Shown here: positions 30,182-38,015 of the stretch, piece after piece
Layout: each line of letters starts with the position of its first letter
How positions within the stretch are numbered: the first letter of the stretch is position 1
DNA from: Deltaproteobacteria bacterium
GTDB taxonomy: Bacteria; Desulfobacterota; GWC2-55-46; JAJCZF01
Direction of reading: 5' to 3'
Assembly (NCBI GenBank): GCA_029262535.1
Contig: JAJCZF010000043.1
Span: 1-51,222 of the forward strand
DNA: 51,222 nt
The notes under the pieces: model-generated
The model's input: only the letters and a program-made list of their open reading frames with translations
What the model was told of the DNA's origin: nothing
The model's database searches: none
Translations under genes and position numbers: made by a program

Positions 30182-30227
30182 AAAAGCCCTCTCAGTATAT
30201 CTTCGAAATATTGAGGGGGCTTTTTTT
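30182..30227 (+). terminator. intrinsic terminator closing the phage block
   Basis: A 17-bp stem with two G-U pairs (30182-30198 with 30208-30224), 9-nt loop, T-run to 30227. It separates the plus-strand phage block from convergent hisG. The T/A symmetry lets it work in both directions. Confidence 0.88.
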
Positions 30228-30258
30228 GTCTATAAAAAAAACGAGTTTGTGGTTTTAC

Positions 30259-30900
30259 CTACCTCACCACCCCCGAGAGCCGTTCGACGATCTCTTTGAC
30301 CCTCTTCGGTTTGGTCTTTAGGCTTGCGCGGTTGCAGATGAGGCGCGAGGTTACTTCCAAGATATCTTCGACCTCGACGAGGCCGTTTTCGCGTAGCGTG
30401 TCGCCTGTTTCGACGAGATCTACGACGCGGTCCGAGAGGCCGAGAATCGGCGCTATCTCTATCGAACCGTAGAGCTTTATGATCTCGGCCTGTATGCCTT
30501 TTCTCTGAAAGTGGTCGAGAGTGATCTTTGGGTATTTGGTGGCGACGCGTATCTGGGTGCGGCTGTCGAGGTCGTCGTACTCTTTTTGATTTGCCGGTTC
30601 GGCAACGACCATGCGGCAGTAGCCTATTCCCAGGTCGAGCGGTTCGTAGAGGTCTAGCGATTGTTCCATCAAGACGTCCTTGCCGGCTATGCCCATGTCG
30701 GCCGCGCCGTACTCAACGTATGTCGGAACGTCCTGAGAGCGCACTATCATGAGTTTCAGGTTCTCTTCGGGGTTATCGTATATGAGCGAGCGGTCTTCGC
30801 TCAAGGCGATTGATATATCTATGCCGGCTTTTTTGAAGAGCTTTACCGCTTCTTTCAGTATCCGCCCTTTGGGCAACGCTATGGTAATCTGTTCAGTCAT
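30259..30900 (-). CDS. hisG: ATP phosphoribosyltransferase, short form
   Basis: First step of histidine synthesis: joins ATP and PRPP. The 213-residue length lacks the C-terminal regulatory domain of long HisG, so it belongs to the short class that works in a complex with HisZ. No hisZ is in this window. Motifs: [12 protein letters not shown] at the start, [10 protein letters not shown], and the PRPP-binding segment [18 protein letters not shown]. Its ATG overlaps the murA stop by 4 nt (ATGA). Confidence 0.95.
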   Translation of the reverse strand: MTEQITIALPKGRILKEAVKLFKKAGIDISIALSEDRSLIYDNPEENLKLMIVRSQDVPTYVEYGAADMGIAGKDVLMEQSLDLYEPLDLGIGYCRMVVAEPANQKEYDDLDSRTQIRVATKYPKITLDHFQRKGIQAEIIKLYGSIEIAPILGLSDRVVDLVETGDTLRENGLVEVEDILEVTSRLICNRASLKTKPKRVKEIVERLSGVVR

Positions 30901-32171
30901 TTCTTTTTTGCCTCGTCTTTAACTCTGGTTATATTCGCCCCAAGTCCGCCAAGCTTCTTTTCGATATTTTCATAACCCCTGTCGAGGTGGTATATGCGCG
31001 ATACCTCTGTCGTGCCTTCCGCAACGAGCCCTGCGAGTATGAGCGACGCGCTTGCGCGCAGGTCGGTCGCCATGAGCGGCGCTCCCGAGAGCCTTTCGAC
31101 ACCGGTAACTATCGCAACCCTGCCGTCTATCTTTATATCTGCTCCCATACGTTTTAGCTCGCTTACGTGCATAAAGCGGTTCTCAAAGACCGTTTCGGAG
31201 ATAACGCTAAGGCCGCCGGAGATGGTCATCATCGCCATCATCTGGGCCTGCATATCTGTAGGAAAGGCCGGGTAGGGTTGCGTCCTGAAATCGACGCTCC
31301 TGATAGGCCAGTCTCCTATGACGCGCACGCCGCCTTCTTCTTCGGTTATGGTCGTGCCGGTCTCTTTTAGTTTAACGGCCAGTGTTTCGAGATAATTTAT
31401 GGGACAGTCCTTTATAAGCACGTTGCCGCGCGTCATGGCCGCCCCTATCATAAATGTTCCGGCCTCTATCCTGTCGGGTATTACTTCTACCTCAACGGGC
31501 TTGAGCTTTGTTACACCCTCTATCTTTATTATGTCGGTCCCCGCTCCGGTAATGCGAGCGCCCATCTTGTTTAGCGCGTCGGCAAGGCATACGACTTCGG
31601 GCTCCATGGCGGCATTCTCAATGACAGTCTGGCCGTCGGCGAGCACGGCGGCGAGCATAAGATTTTCAGTGCCGGTCACGGTCGGGGCGTCGAGATATAT
31701 CTTTGCGCCTATAAGTTTCTCGGCGCGGATATGGATATAACCGTGCTCTATCTCTATTGTGGCTCCCATCTTTTCAAGTCCGGCGAGATGCAAATTAATG
31801 GGACGCGCTCCGATGGCGCAGCCGCCGGGTAGCGAGACACGAGCCTCTTTGCAGCGGGCCACTAGCGGGCCGAGCACAAGTATAGAGGCGCGCATCGTCT
31901 TTACCAGGTCATAGGGGGCCTCCGGTTTCGTGATCTTCGAGGCCCGGACCTTCAGCGTTCCGGTCGCAGGGTCGCCGTCTATCTCGGCGCCCATAAAACG
32001 CATGAGGCCGCAGAGCGTATCGATATCCTTGAGTCTTGGCACATTGGTGAGCGTGAGCCAGTCGTCCACGAGCAGGCCTGCGGCCATAAGCGGCAGGACG
32101 GCGTTCTTTGCGCCTCCGGTCTGGACCTCTCCGACGAGCCTCGCGCCGCATTCTATAACAAACTTATCCAT
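30897..32171 (-). CDS. murA: UDP-N-acetylglucosamine 1-carboxyvinyltransferase
   Basis: First committed step of peptidoglycan synthesis: transfers enolpyruvate from PEP to UDP-GlcNAc. The 424-residue length is normal. The active-site loop [15 protein letters not shown] keeps the Cys that binds PEP and is the fosfomycin target, so the enzyme should be fosfomycin-sensitive. Other marks are the N-terminal [13 protein letters not shown] and the C-terminal [17 protein letters not shown]. The start overlaps the prfA stop, and the prmC (hemK) gene often found here is absent. Confidence 0.97.
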   Translation of the reverse strand: MDKFVIECGARLVGEVQTGGAKNAVLPLMAAGLLVDDWLTLTNVPRLKDIDTLCGLMRFMGAEIDGDPATGTLKVRASKITKPEAPYDLVKTMRASILVLGPLVARCKEARVSLPGGCAIGARPINLHLAGLEKMGATIEIEHGYIHIRAEKLIGAKIYLDAPTVTGTENLMLAAVLADGQTVIENAAMEPEVVCLADALNKMGARITGAGTDIIKIEGVTKLKPVEVEVIPDRIEAGTFMIGAAMTRGNVLIKDCPINYLETLAVKLKETGTTITEEEGGVRVIGDWPIRSVDFRTQPYPAFPTDMQAQMMAMMTISGGLSVISETVFENRFMHVSELKRMGADIKIDGRVAIVTGVERLSGAPLMATDLRASASLILAGLVAEGTTEVSRIYHLDRGYENIEKKLGGLGANITRVKDEAKKK

Positions 32172-33252
32172 TTGCCGCGCTCGAATCGGTAGAGCTCTTG
32201 AGGGCCTCTGTCTGATAGTAGGCGATTATATTATCGGTCAGTTCCTTGAGGTCGCCTTCCATGATCTCGGAGAGTTTATGGAGGGTAAGGCCTATCCTGT
32301 GGTCCGTGACCCTGTTTTGCGGAAAGTTATAGGTGCGTATCTTCTCGCTCCTGTCGCCAGATCCTACGTGGCTCTTTCTTTCCGCGGCTATCTCTTTTTG
32401 TTGTTTTTGTATCTCAAGGTCGAGCATCCTTGATAAAAGTACCTTCATGGCCTTCAGGCGGTTTTTGTGCTGGCTCTTTTCGTCCTGGCACGAGACGGCG
32501 ATGCCTGTCGGCAGGTGCGTTATGCGCACGGCTGTTTCGAGTTTGTTGACCGATTGGCCGCCGTGCCCGCCCGCGCGGAAGGTATCAACGCGAAAATCGT
32601 CCGGCTTGGTTTCAAGCTCGACCTCGTCGGCCTCCGGCATGACAACAACGGTGACGGTCGAGGTGTGCCTGCGCCCCGAGGTCTCGGTCTCCGGCACGCG
32701 CTGGACCCGGTGCACGCCGCTTTCGAACTTAAAACGCGAGAATGCGCCGCGCCCTTCGATCATTGCGATGACCTCTTTAAAGCCGTTAAGGCCGGTGGGG
32801 CTGGAACTCATCACATCGATCTTCCAGCCCATTGTCTCGGCGTACTTTGAGTACATCCTGAAGAGTTCGGCGCAAAAGAGCGTGGATTCGTCGCCGCCAA
32901 CCCCGGCGCGAATCTCTATAAGAACCGATTTTTCGTCGTTCGGGTCTTTCGGAAGCAGCATTATGCGTATATCCGCGGTAAGTTCTTCGTGCCTCTTCTG
33001 CAAGCCGGGAATATCGTCCTTGGCCATTTGACGGAGCTCTTCATCTTTGTCATCTAAAAACTCTTTAGCGTCTCGCAGCTCTTCGTCTACCTTTTTAAGT
33101 TCGAGATAGGCCTCGACGATGGGAGATAGAGAGGAGTGCTCGCGTGAGTACTGTTCGTAGAGGTTCCTGTCCGAGATCGTTTCGGGAAGGCTAAGCAGTT
33201 CCGAAAGTTCGTTATATCTCTTTTCAACATCTTTTAATCTGTGAAGCAGCAT
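32164..33252 (-). CDS. prfA: peptide chain release factor 1
   Basis: Recognises UAA and UAG stop codons and triggers peptide release. The GGQ motif ([10 protein letters not shown]) that enters the peptidyl-transferase centre is present, as is the codon-recognition region with [14 protein letters not shown] (PxT motif PET). I start at ATG 33252 (362 residues, normal for RF1), because the upstream in-frame codons include the AGGAGG ribosome binding site. A longer start at 33306 would add 18 residues with no similarity to the family. It overlaps murA by 8 nt. Confidence 0.95.
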   Translation of the reverse strand: MLLHRLKDVEKRYNELSELLSLPETISDRNLYEQYSREHSSLSPIVEAYLELKKVDEELRDAKEFLDDKDEELRQMAKDDIPGLQKRHEELTADIRIMLLPKDPNDEKSVLIEIRAGVGGDESTLFCAELFRMYSKYAETMGWKIDVMSSSPTGLNGFKEVIAMIEGRGAFSRFKFESGVHRVQRVPETETSGRRHTSTVTVVVMPEADEVELETKPDDFRVDTFRAGGHGGQSVNKLETAVRITHLPTGIAVSCQDEKSQHKNRLKAMKVLLSRMLDLEIQKQQKEIAAERKSHVGSGDRSEKIRTYNFPQNRVTDHRIGLTLHKLSEIMEGDLKELTDNIIAYYQTEALKSSTDSSAANG

Positions 33253-33313
33253 TTTTTTATAGTCCTCCTTTCGCCCCGCCAATCGGCAAGGCGCAGAAGT
33301 CTCCAAAAATTGT

Positions 33314-34003
33314 CTAAAGGTTTTTGAACTTTTCGCGAATCTCTTTGGGGTGGCCGCAAGTCATTGCGCCCTCGGAACAGGCGCCTCTGACGCAGGCCGG
33401 ACCCGCGTCGGCAAAGATAATGGGAGCGACCTCTTTGGCGAGCCCGATCATCTCTATAGCCATAGCGCGTATCTCCCACTGGGCGCGCTCACAGCCGCGA
33501 AGGGTGAAAAAGTGCAGTAGCGAGCGAGCGTTCATTGTGACGATTATCTTTGTGCATGAGGCGTTGGGTAATATGAAACGTGCGTCTTCGGCAGGGATTC
33601 CGGCCTCGGTCATCTCGCCGTAGAGCGCGTAGATATCTGCGACCGCACTCTCGAACCTCTTGGCGAACTCGGGGTTTTTTGAGATGGATTCCGGTGTTAT
33701 GTATTCGTTATTTTTATCGTTTTTGACGTAACGCTGACTCTGTTGCGAGTACGAGGCTATACGGTGGCGCACCAGCTGATGGGAGGTGGAGCGCGAAATG
33801 CCGTCTATGCCGAAGGTAAAGCTCGCGTGTTCAAGGACCGAGTGATGGCCCATGCCGACGACCTTACCAAGAAATTTTGCGTAGGATATTCCTTTGACCT
33901 TTTCGTCGAGTTCGTCTACGGAACTCGGCGAATAGCAGAGCTTGGCCGCCACAACGACGGTCTTCTCAGGCTCGGGGGTGTGAGTTAACAGTCTGACTTT
34001 CAA
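33314..34003 (-). CDS. thyX: flavin-dependent thymidylate synthase
   Basis: Converts dUMP to dTMP using methylene-tetrahydrofolate and FAD/NADPH, the alternative to ThyA. The ThyX signature RHRxxSxxxxSxR is seen as [13 protein letters not shown], with [13 protein letters not shown] upstream and [21 protein letters not shown] downstream. The 229-residue length is normal. It lies between rpmE (14-nt gap) and prfA in one minus-strand run. Presence of thyX suggests the genome may lack thyA. Confidence 0.96.
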   Translation of the reverse strand: MKVRLLTHTPEPEKTVVVAAKLCYSPSSVDELDEKVKGISYAKFLGKVVGMGHHSVLEHASFTFGIDGISRSTSHQLVRHRIASYSQQSQRYVKNDKNNEYITPESISKNPEFAKRFESAVADIYALYGEMTEAGIPAEDARFILPNASCTKIIVTMNARSLLHFFTLRGCERAQWEIRAMAIEMIGLAKEVAPIIFADAGPACVRGACSEGAMTCGHPKEIREKFKNL

Positions 34004-34017
34004 GGCACGGGCCCGTA

Positions 34018-34224
34018 TTACTTTTCTTTGATACCGTACTTACGCCTGAACTTTTCGATCCTGCCTGCCGTATCGACTAACCTCTGCTTGCCGGTGTAGA
34101 ACGGGTGGCAGCTCGAGCATATTTCTACGGATATCTTTTCTTTGGTCGAACGAGTGACTACATTTACGCCGCAAGAGCAGTGTGCCTGAGCCTCTTCGTA
34201 CTTTGGGTGAATTCCTTCTTTCAT
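34018..34224 (-). CDS. rpmE: 50S ribosomal protein L31, zinc-binding type
   Basis: Bridges the ribosomal subunits. The 68-residue protein keeps four zinc-ligand Cys/His positions (HCSCGV and EICSSCHPF), so it is the C+ form, which serves as a cellular zinc store and is normally paired with a zinc-free paralogue under Zur control. Ends FRRKYGI as usual. A good ribosome binding site (AAGGAGC) precedes it. Confidence 0.97.
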   Translation of the reverse strand: MKEGIHPKYEEAQAHCSCGVNVVTRSTKEKISVEICSSCHPFYTGKQRLVDTAGRIEKFRRKYGIKEK

Positions 34225-34388
34225 ACTACTTCTAGCTCCTTAAAAATTTAATCCAGTTATATTAACAATCCCAAAGAGGGATTACAAGAAGTTTTTACTG
34301 TAGAGTCCTTTGTACTGTGCAGTGCGGCCTCTGTGCCGTCCCGCGATACTTAAGAAAACGGTTTGGGTCTGCTGCTCTCCCGGTCCCT

Positions 34389-35639
34389 TTATTTGCTCAT
34401 CGAGTCGAGGAACTGCTGGTTGGACTCGGTATTTTTTATCTTGGTGAGCAGGAACTCCATCGACTCTATCGGGTTTAGCGGCTGCAGGACCTTCCTGAGT
34501 ATCCATATCCTGTTGAGAGCGTCTTTGCTGAGCAAGAGATCTTCTTTTCTCGTGCCGGAGCGGTTGATATCTATGGCCGGGAAGACTCTCCTGTCCGAGA
34601 GCTTTCTGTCGAGTACTATTTCCATATTACCCGTACCCTTGAACTCTTCGAAGATGACCTCATCCATGCGCGAGCCGGTCTCTACAAGGGCCGTCGCCAT
34701 TATGGTAAGGCTTCCGCCCTCTTCGATATTTCTTGCCGCTCCGAAGAATCTCTTCGGCTTGTGCAGGGCCGCGGAATCGACACCACCGGAGAGGACCTTG
34801 CCCGACGGCGGTACGACGGTATTATATGCGCGTGCAAGCCTCGTTATGCTGTCGAGTAGAATTACGACATCTTTTTTATGCTCGACAAGCCTCTTGGCCT
34901 TTTCAATGACCATCTCGGCGACCTGTACGTGGCGTTGCGCCGGTTCGTCGAAGGTAGAGCTTATGACCTCGCCCTTTACCGAGCGCTGCATGTCGGTGAC
35001 CTCTTCGGGCCTTTCGTCTATTAGAAGCACGAGCAGAACTACCTCGGGGTGGTTCGTTGTGATGGAGTTTGCCAGTGTCTGGAGTATTACGGTCTTACCG
35101 GCCCTCGGAGGGGATACTATAAGCCCGCGTTGTCCCTTCCCGACGGGAGTGAAGAGGTCCATGATCCTCATCGAAAGGTTGCCGTTGGGTTCTATTTCGA
35201 GGTTCAGCCTCTCTTCGGGGTAGAGAGGCGTAAGGTTGTCAAAGAGTATCTTGTCCCTTGAGACTTCTGGCTCTTCGTAGTTGATCTTTTCGACCTTGAG
35301 CAGTGCGAAGTATCTTTCACCCTCTTTCGGCGGTCTTATCTGCCCTGCGACATTGTCGCCCTTTCTGAGATTGAACCTTCTTATCTGAGAGGGTGATACA
35401 TATATGTCGTCCGGTCCGGGCAGGTAGTTATAGTCCGGGGCGCGAAGGAAGCCGAATCCGTCGGGCAGGGTCTCTAAGACGCCCTCGCCGTATATAAGGC
35501 CGTTCTGTTCGCTCTGGGCCTGCAAGAGGGCGAATATCAGGTCCTGCTTTCGCATGCCCGAGGCTCCTTCTATCTTGTAGTCCTTTGCGATATTGGTAAG
35601 GTCGTTAATCTTTTTCTCTTTGAGTTCCTTGAGATTCAT
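34389..35639 (-). CDS. rho: transcription termination factor Rho
   Basis: Hexameric RNA helicase that ends transcription of untranslated RNA. The 416-residue protein has the Rho_N domain (1-50, [13 protein letters not shown]), the cold-shock RNA-binding fold ([25 protein letters not shown]), and the RecA-like motor with Walker A PPRAGKT and Walker B LLVLLIDE. The Q-loop and R-loop regions ([14 protein letters not shown]) are normal. No insertion domain is present. It is the first gene of the minus-strand run and has a long (about 215 nt) leader. Confidence 0.97.
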   Translation of the reverse strand: MNLKELKEKKINDLTNIAKDYKIEGASGMRKQDLIFALLQAQSEQNGLIYGEGVLETLPDGFGFLRAPDYNYLPGPDDIYVSPSQIRRFNLRKGDNVAGQIRPPKEGERYFALLKVEKINYEEPEVSRDKILFDNLTPLYPEERLNLEIEPNGNLSMRIMDLFTPVGKGQRGLIVSPPRAGKTVILQTLANSITTNHPEVVLLVLLIDERPEEVTDMQRSVKGEVISSTFDEPAQRHVQVAEMVIEKAKRLVEHKKDVVILLDSITRLARAYNTVVPPSGKVLSGGVDSAALHKPKRFFGAARNIEEGGSLTIMATALVETGSRMDEVIFEEFKGTGNMEIVLDRKLSDRRVFPAIDINRSGTRKEDLLLSKDALNRIWILRKVLQPLNPIESMEFLLTKIKNTESNQQFLDSMSK

Positions 35640-35862
35640 TCGATGCTCCTGTGGGATTTGTTATGGTGGGGTCTTTTTTGGGTGTTGTTGTTTTGAAGGA
35701 TAGGGGGCATTGAGATAATAAACCCTATCGATGGTATCCTTAAAATGGATTTAATTGTATTCGGATATATTTTTCGGGCCTGACTGCTTAAATGAACTTT
35801 TCCGTATTGGGCTGATTTATTATTGGGATATTTTTCGGTCACTCTGTATGACAGGTGAAATA

Positions 35863-35891
35863 AATTTAGCACGCAAATATGAAGCTGTCAA
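35863..35891 (-). promoter_or_regulatory. sigma70-type promoter for rho
   Basis: On the minus strand a perfect TTGACA (35886-35891), 17-bp spacer and TAAATT (35863-35868). Predicted start near 35856. Confidence 0.7.
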
Positions 35892-35996
35892 CTCTTTTTT
35901 CCCGTGGCGCTTCGTCTTGTGGCCGCTTCTCCGTTTTTGGCTATTAAAGCGGGTAAAGACGGGCCTCGCCGGAGGAGGCGGAAAAAGAAAACCAGC

Positions 35997-36026
35997 TTGA
36001 CTTATCTTGGCGTAAAATGGTACTTT
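35997..36026 (+). promoter_or_regulatory. candidate promoter for the receiver-domain gene
   Basis: TTGACT (35997-36002), 18-bp spacer and TACTTT (36021-36026), about 48 nt before the ATG. Moderate match only. Confidence 0.4.
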
Positions 36027-36073
36027 TTAAAGATGCCCGAAGTAAATAGAGCGGGTAATAAAGGGGGTCATTT

Positions 36074-37732
36074 ATGTCAGGAATCAGGGTGCTTTTAGCG
36101 GATGCCAGTCCTGCCGCACAGAAGGTTATCGGCAAGGCTTTTGCAGGCGGAGAGTATGAACTGCTGGTGGCGGAGGATGCGGAATCGGGGAAAAAGATCA
36201 TAGGTGAACAAAAACCCGCTCTGATTTTGGCCGATGTGGCCCTACCCGAAGAGGGCGGTTATTCTTTTTGCGAATATATCAAGAGCGACCCGGCCCTTGC
36301 CCTGACACCCGTGGTGCTCCTGGTTGGCACCGACCAGACCCTTGACAGGGGAGAGGCCGACAGGGTAATGGTAAATGATTATACCCATAAGCCTATCAAC
36401 TCTAAAGACCTTCACTCCAAGATATCGCAACTTCTATTAAAGGCCGTGCAGGACAAGGCCTCCGGTCGTATTCCGCCCCCTCCCAAGCCGCCGGTAGAGC
36501 TTGGGCATAGCGAAGAGGCCGCCGTGAAAGAAGGAATACCGAGCGGGAATACGCTTGGCGGGCTCTCCGGCGGTCCTGACTCCGGAGACGAGCTTCTCTC
36601 GGATATGGTCTTTAACGGTGGCGCTGCCGAGGCCGCTTTTGACAAGGCGGATGGGCTTGAGGGTAATTCCGGTGAGATGGAAAAGGTGAAGCCGGAGCCG
36701 ACGCCCGTACCTGCTCCTGTCGCTAAGACCTCCGCGCCGGTCCAGCCGTCCGCGCCTGTACTTTCCAAAGAAGAGATAACGGCCCAGGTCGAAAGTACCG
36801 TTAAGGCTATTGTAAATGAAAAGGCCGGTCCTATTATAGAGTCGGCGGCTTCGGAGCTTGTGGCCGGAAAGTGTGACGCGGCTATCTCCGCGGCCTTAGA
36901 TAAAATACTGGAGAGCAGGATCGACGAGGCCGTTAAGGCCGCCGTCGGTGAAGTTATAGAGCGCAAGGTTGAAGAGGCCGTTAAGGACGCGGCAGGGGAT
37001 ATTCTCGACAGCAAATGCGAAGAGGCCGTTAAGGTTGCCGTGGACAAGGCGCTTGAAGAGAAGGTCGAAGAGGCTGTAAAGAGCTCCGCCGGAGAGGTCG
37101 TTAATAAGATCGCCTCTTACGTCGTCGGCAAGGTCGCCGAAGAGGTCGTCGCCAAAGAGGCCGCCGCCGTGGTGGAAAAGGCGGCAAAGGCGGTTGTCGA
37201 GTCCGTTGCTATAGATACGATAAAGAAGATCACCGAAGAGACCGTTAAGGGAGCCGCCCCGGCGGCCCTTGAACTTGCCGCCAATGGAGCTGTTAAAGAA
37301 GGCGTTACCGAGGCCTTGAAGAAGGCCTCTGATTCACTTATAAAAGAGAACGGCGCGGCCTCTCTGGTTTCTGCCGCCCAGGAAGTCATGAAGGGCAAGG
37401 TAGACGAGGTCGTCTCTAAGGTCGCCGAGAAGACCGTTAATGAAAAGGCGACCGCAGCCGTGAATTCTCATGTGGAAAAGGCCGTTGCAAATGCCGCTGA
37501 AAAAGCCGTCGCCGAAAAGGCCGCTCCAGCCGTTGCCGTAGAAGTGGCAAAGGCCGTGGCAACTGCGACCGAGAAGGCCGTAGCCGCCGCCGCGCCGGGT
37601 GTATCTACCAAGGTAGAGTCCGCGCTCTTAAAGGTTGCGACAGATGCCGTAAACGCAAAGGCCGCCGAGACGGTCGCAAAGGTCGCCGAAGATATCGTAA
37701 AGGCCGAACTAAAAAAAGCATTCAACAAATAG
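36074..37732 (+). CDS. receiver-domain protein with long Ala/Val/Lys/Glu helical repeat region
   Basis: A 552-residue protein. Residues 1-120 are a response-regulator receiver domain: phosphoacceptor Asp54 (LILADVALP), Thr86 (LLVGT) and Lys106 (THKPIN) are present, but only one of the two usual N-terminal acidic residues remains (Asp10). A Pro-rich linker (about 132-235) follows. Residues about 236-550 are a low-complexity amphipathic helical region. Residues 281-344 are four exact-length 16-residue repeats of the type KVEEAVKxAAGxxxx. There is no DNA-binding or enzymatic output domain. A scaffold or polar-localisation role, or membrane/phasin-like binding, is possible; none is shown. Confidence 0.8.
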   Translation: MSGIRVLLADASPAAQKVIGKAFAGGEYELLVAEDAESGKKIIGEQKPALILADVALPEEGGYSFCEYIKSDPALALTPVVLLVGTDQTLDRGEADRVMVNDYTHKPINSKDLHSKISQLLLKAVQDKASGRIPPPPKPPVELGHSEEAAVKEGIPSGNTLGGLSGGPDSGDELLSDMVFNGGAAEAAFDKADGLEGNSGEMEKVKPEPTPVPAPVAKTSAPVQPSAPVLSKEEITAQVESTVKAIVNEKAGPIIESAASELVAGKCDAAISAALDKILESRIDEAVKAAVGEVIERKVEEAVKDAAGDILDSKCEEAVKVAVDKALEEKVEEAVKSSAGEVVNKIASYVVGKVAEEVVAKEAAAVVEKAAKAVVESVAIDTIKKITEETVKGAAPAALELAANGAVKEGVTEALKKASDSLIKENGAASLVSAAQEVMKGKVDEVVSKVAEKTVNEKATAAVNSHVEKAVANAAEKAVAEKAAPAVAVEVAKAVATATEKAVAAAAPGVSTKVESALLKVATDAVNAKAAETVAKVAEDIVKAELKKAFNK

Positions 37733-38015
37733 CACACAAGCACACAGGTGTGTTCTTATTTCGCGTCGCTAGTTTCCAGATATCTGCAGGCTCTTGATCC
37801 GCGCCGGGGGTTGGCAGAAGCTTTGTCTGCTTAAAAACATAAAGAATTTTCTATTAGGTCAACTAACAAAGAGAGAGAGAGTTGGAAAGAAGAGTTTTTA
37901 TAAATAAGGGGCGCCATTAACCAAGAAGGCCCCGCGTAGCCCTCTTCAGGTGAAGGGGGGCCGTTTTCATAAGACCTAAACGCCTTGCGTTTGGTCTTTA
38001 TTTTTTTAGAAGGAT
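37733..38015. other. leader region of valS
   Basis: No gene seen in 283 bp. Hairpins include GCAGA with TCTGC near 37816-37830, a GC-rich stem around 37939-37958 (CCCTCTTC with GAAGGGGG) and the terminator at 37971-38007. I found no clear T-box sequence. Confidence 0.5.
37971..38007 (+). terminator. terminator/attenuator just upstream of valS
   Basis: AAGACCTAAACGC (37971-37983, one bulged T) pairs with GCGTTTGGTCTT (37987-37998), 3-nt loop, then T-A-T7 to 38007. The T-run ends one base before the AGAAGG ribosome binding site of valS, so the hairpin lies in the valS leader and could act as an attenuator. Confidence 0.8.

Larger units (their letters stand above)
35640..36073. other. divergent intergenic region between rho and the receiver-domain gene
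   Basis: A 434-bp AT-rich region without a convincing gene. It holds a minus-strand promoter (35863-35891) and a plus-strand candidate (35997-36026). The roughly 215-nt rho leader may take part in Rho autoregulation, as known in other bacteria, but no specific structure was identified. Confidence 0.6.

Noticed and set aside
7100..30258. Prophage attachment repeats (attL/attR)
   Set aside because: Comparison by eye of 7047-7500 with 30135-30258 gave only short chance matches (such as CAAAAGCTAA-like), and there is no tRNA gene or integrase.
34266..34283. Terminator after rho
   Set aside because: The AATCCC/GGGATT stem is only 6 bp and no U-run follows on the minus strand.
36412..37743. Long minus-strand open frames opposite the receiver-repeat gene
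   Set aside because: They are complements of the Ala/Glu/Lys repeat region, giving Ser/Ala/Phe-rich frames without start signals.
37733..38015. T-box leader for valS
   Set aside because: No T-box consensus (GGTGGNACCGCG type) or specifier-loop layout was found, only hairpins and a terminator.
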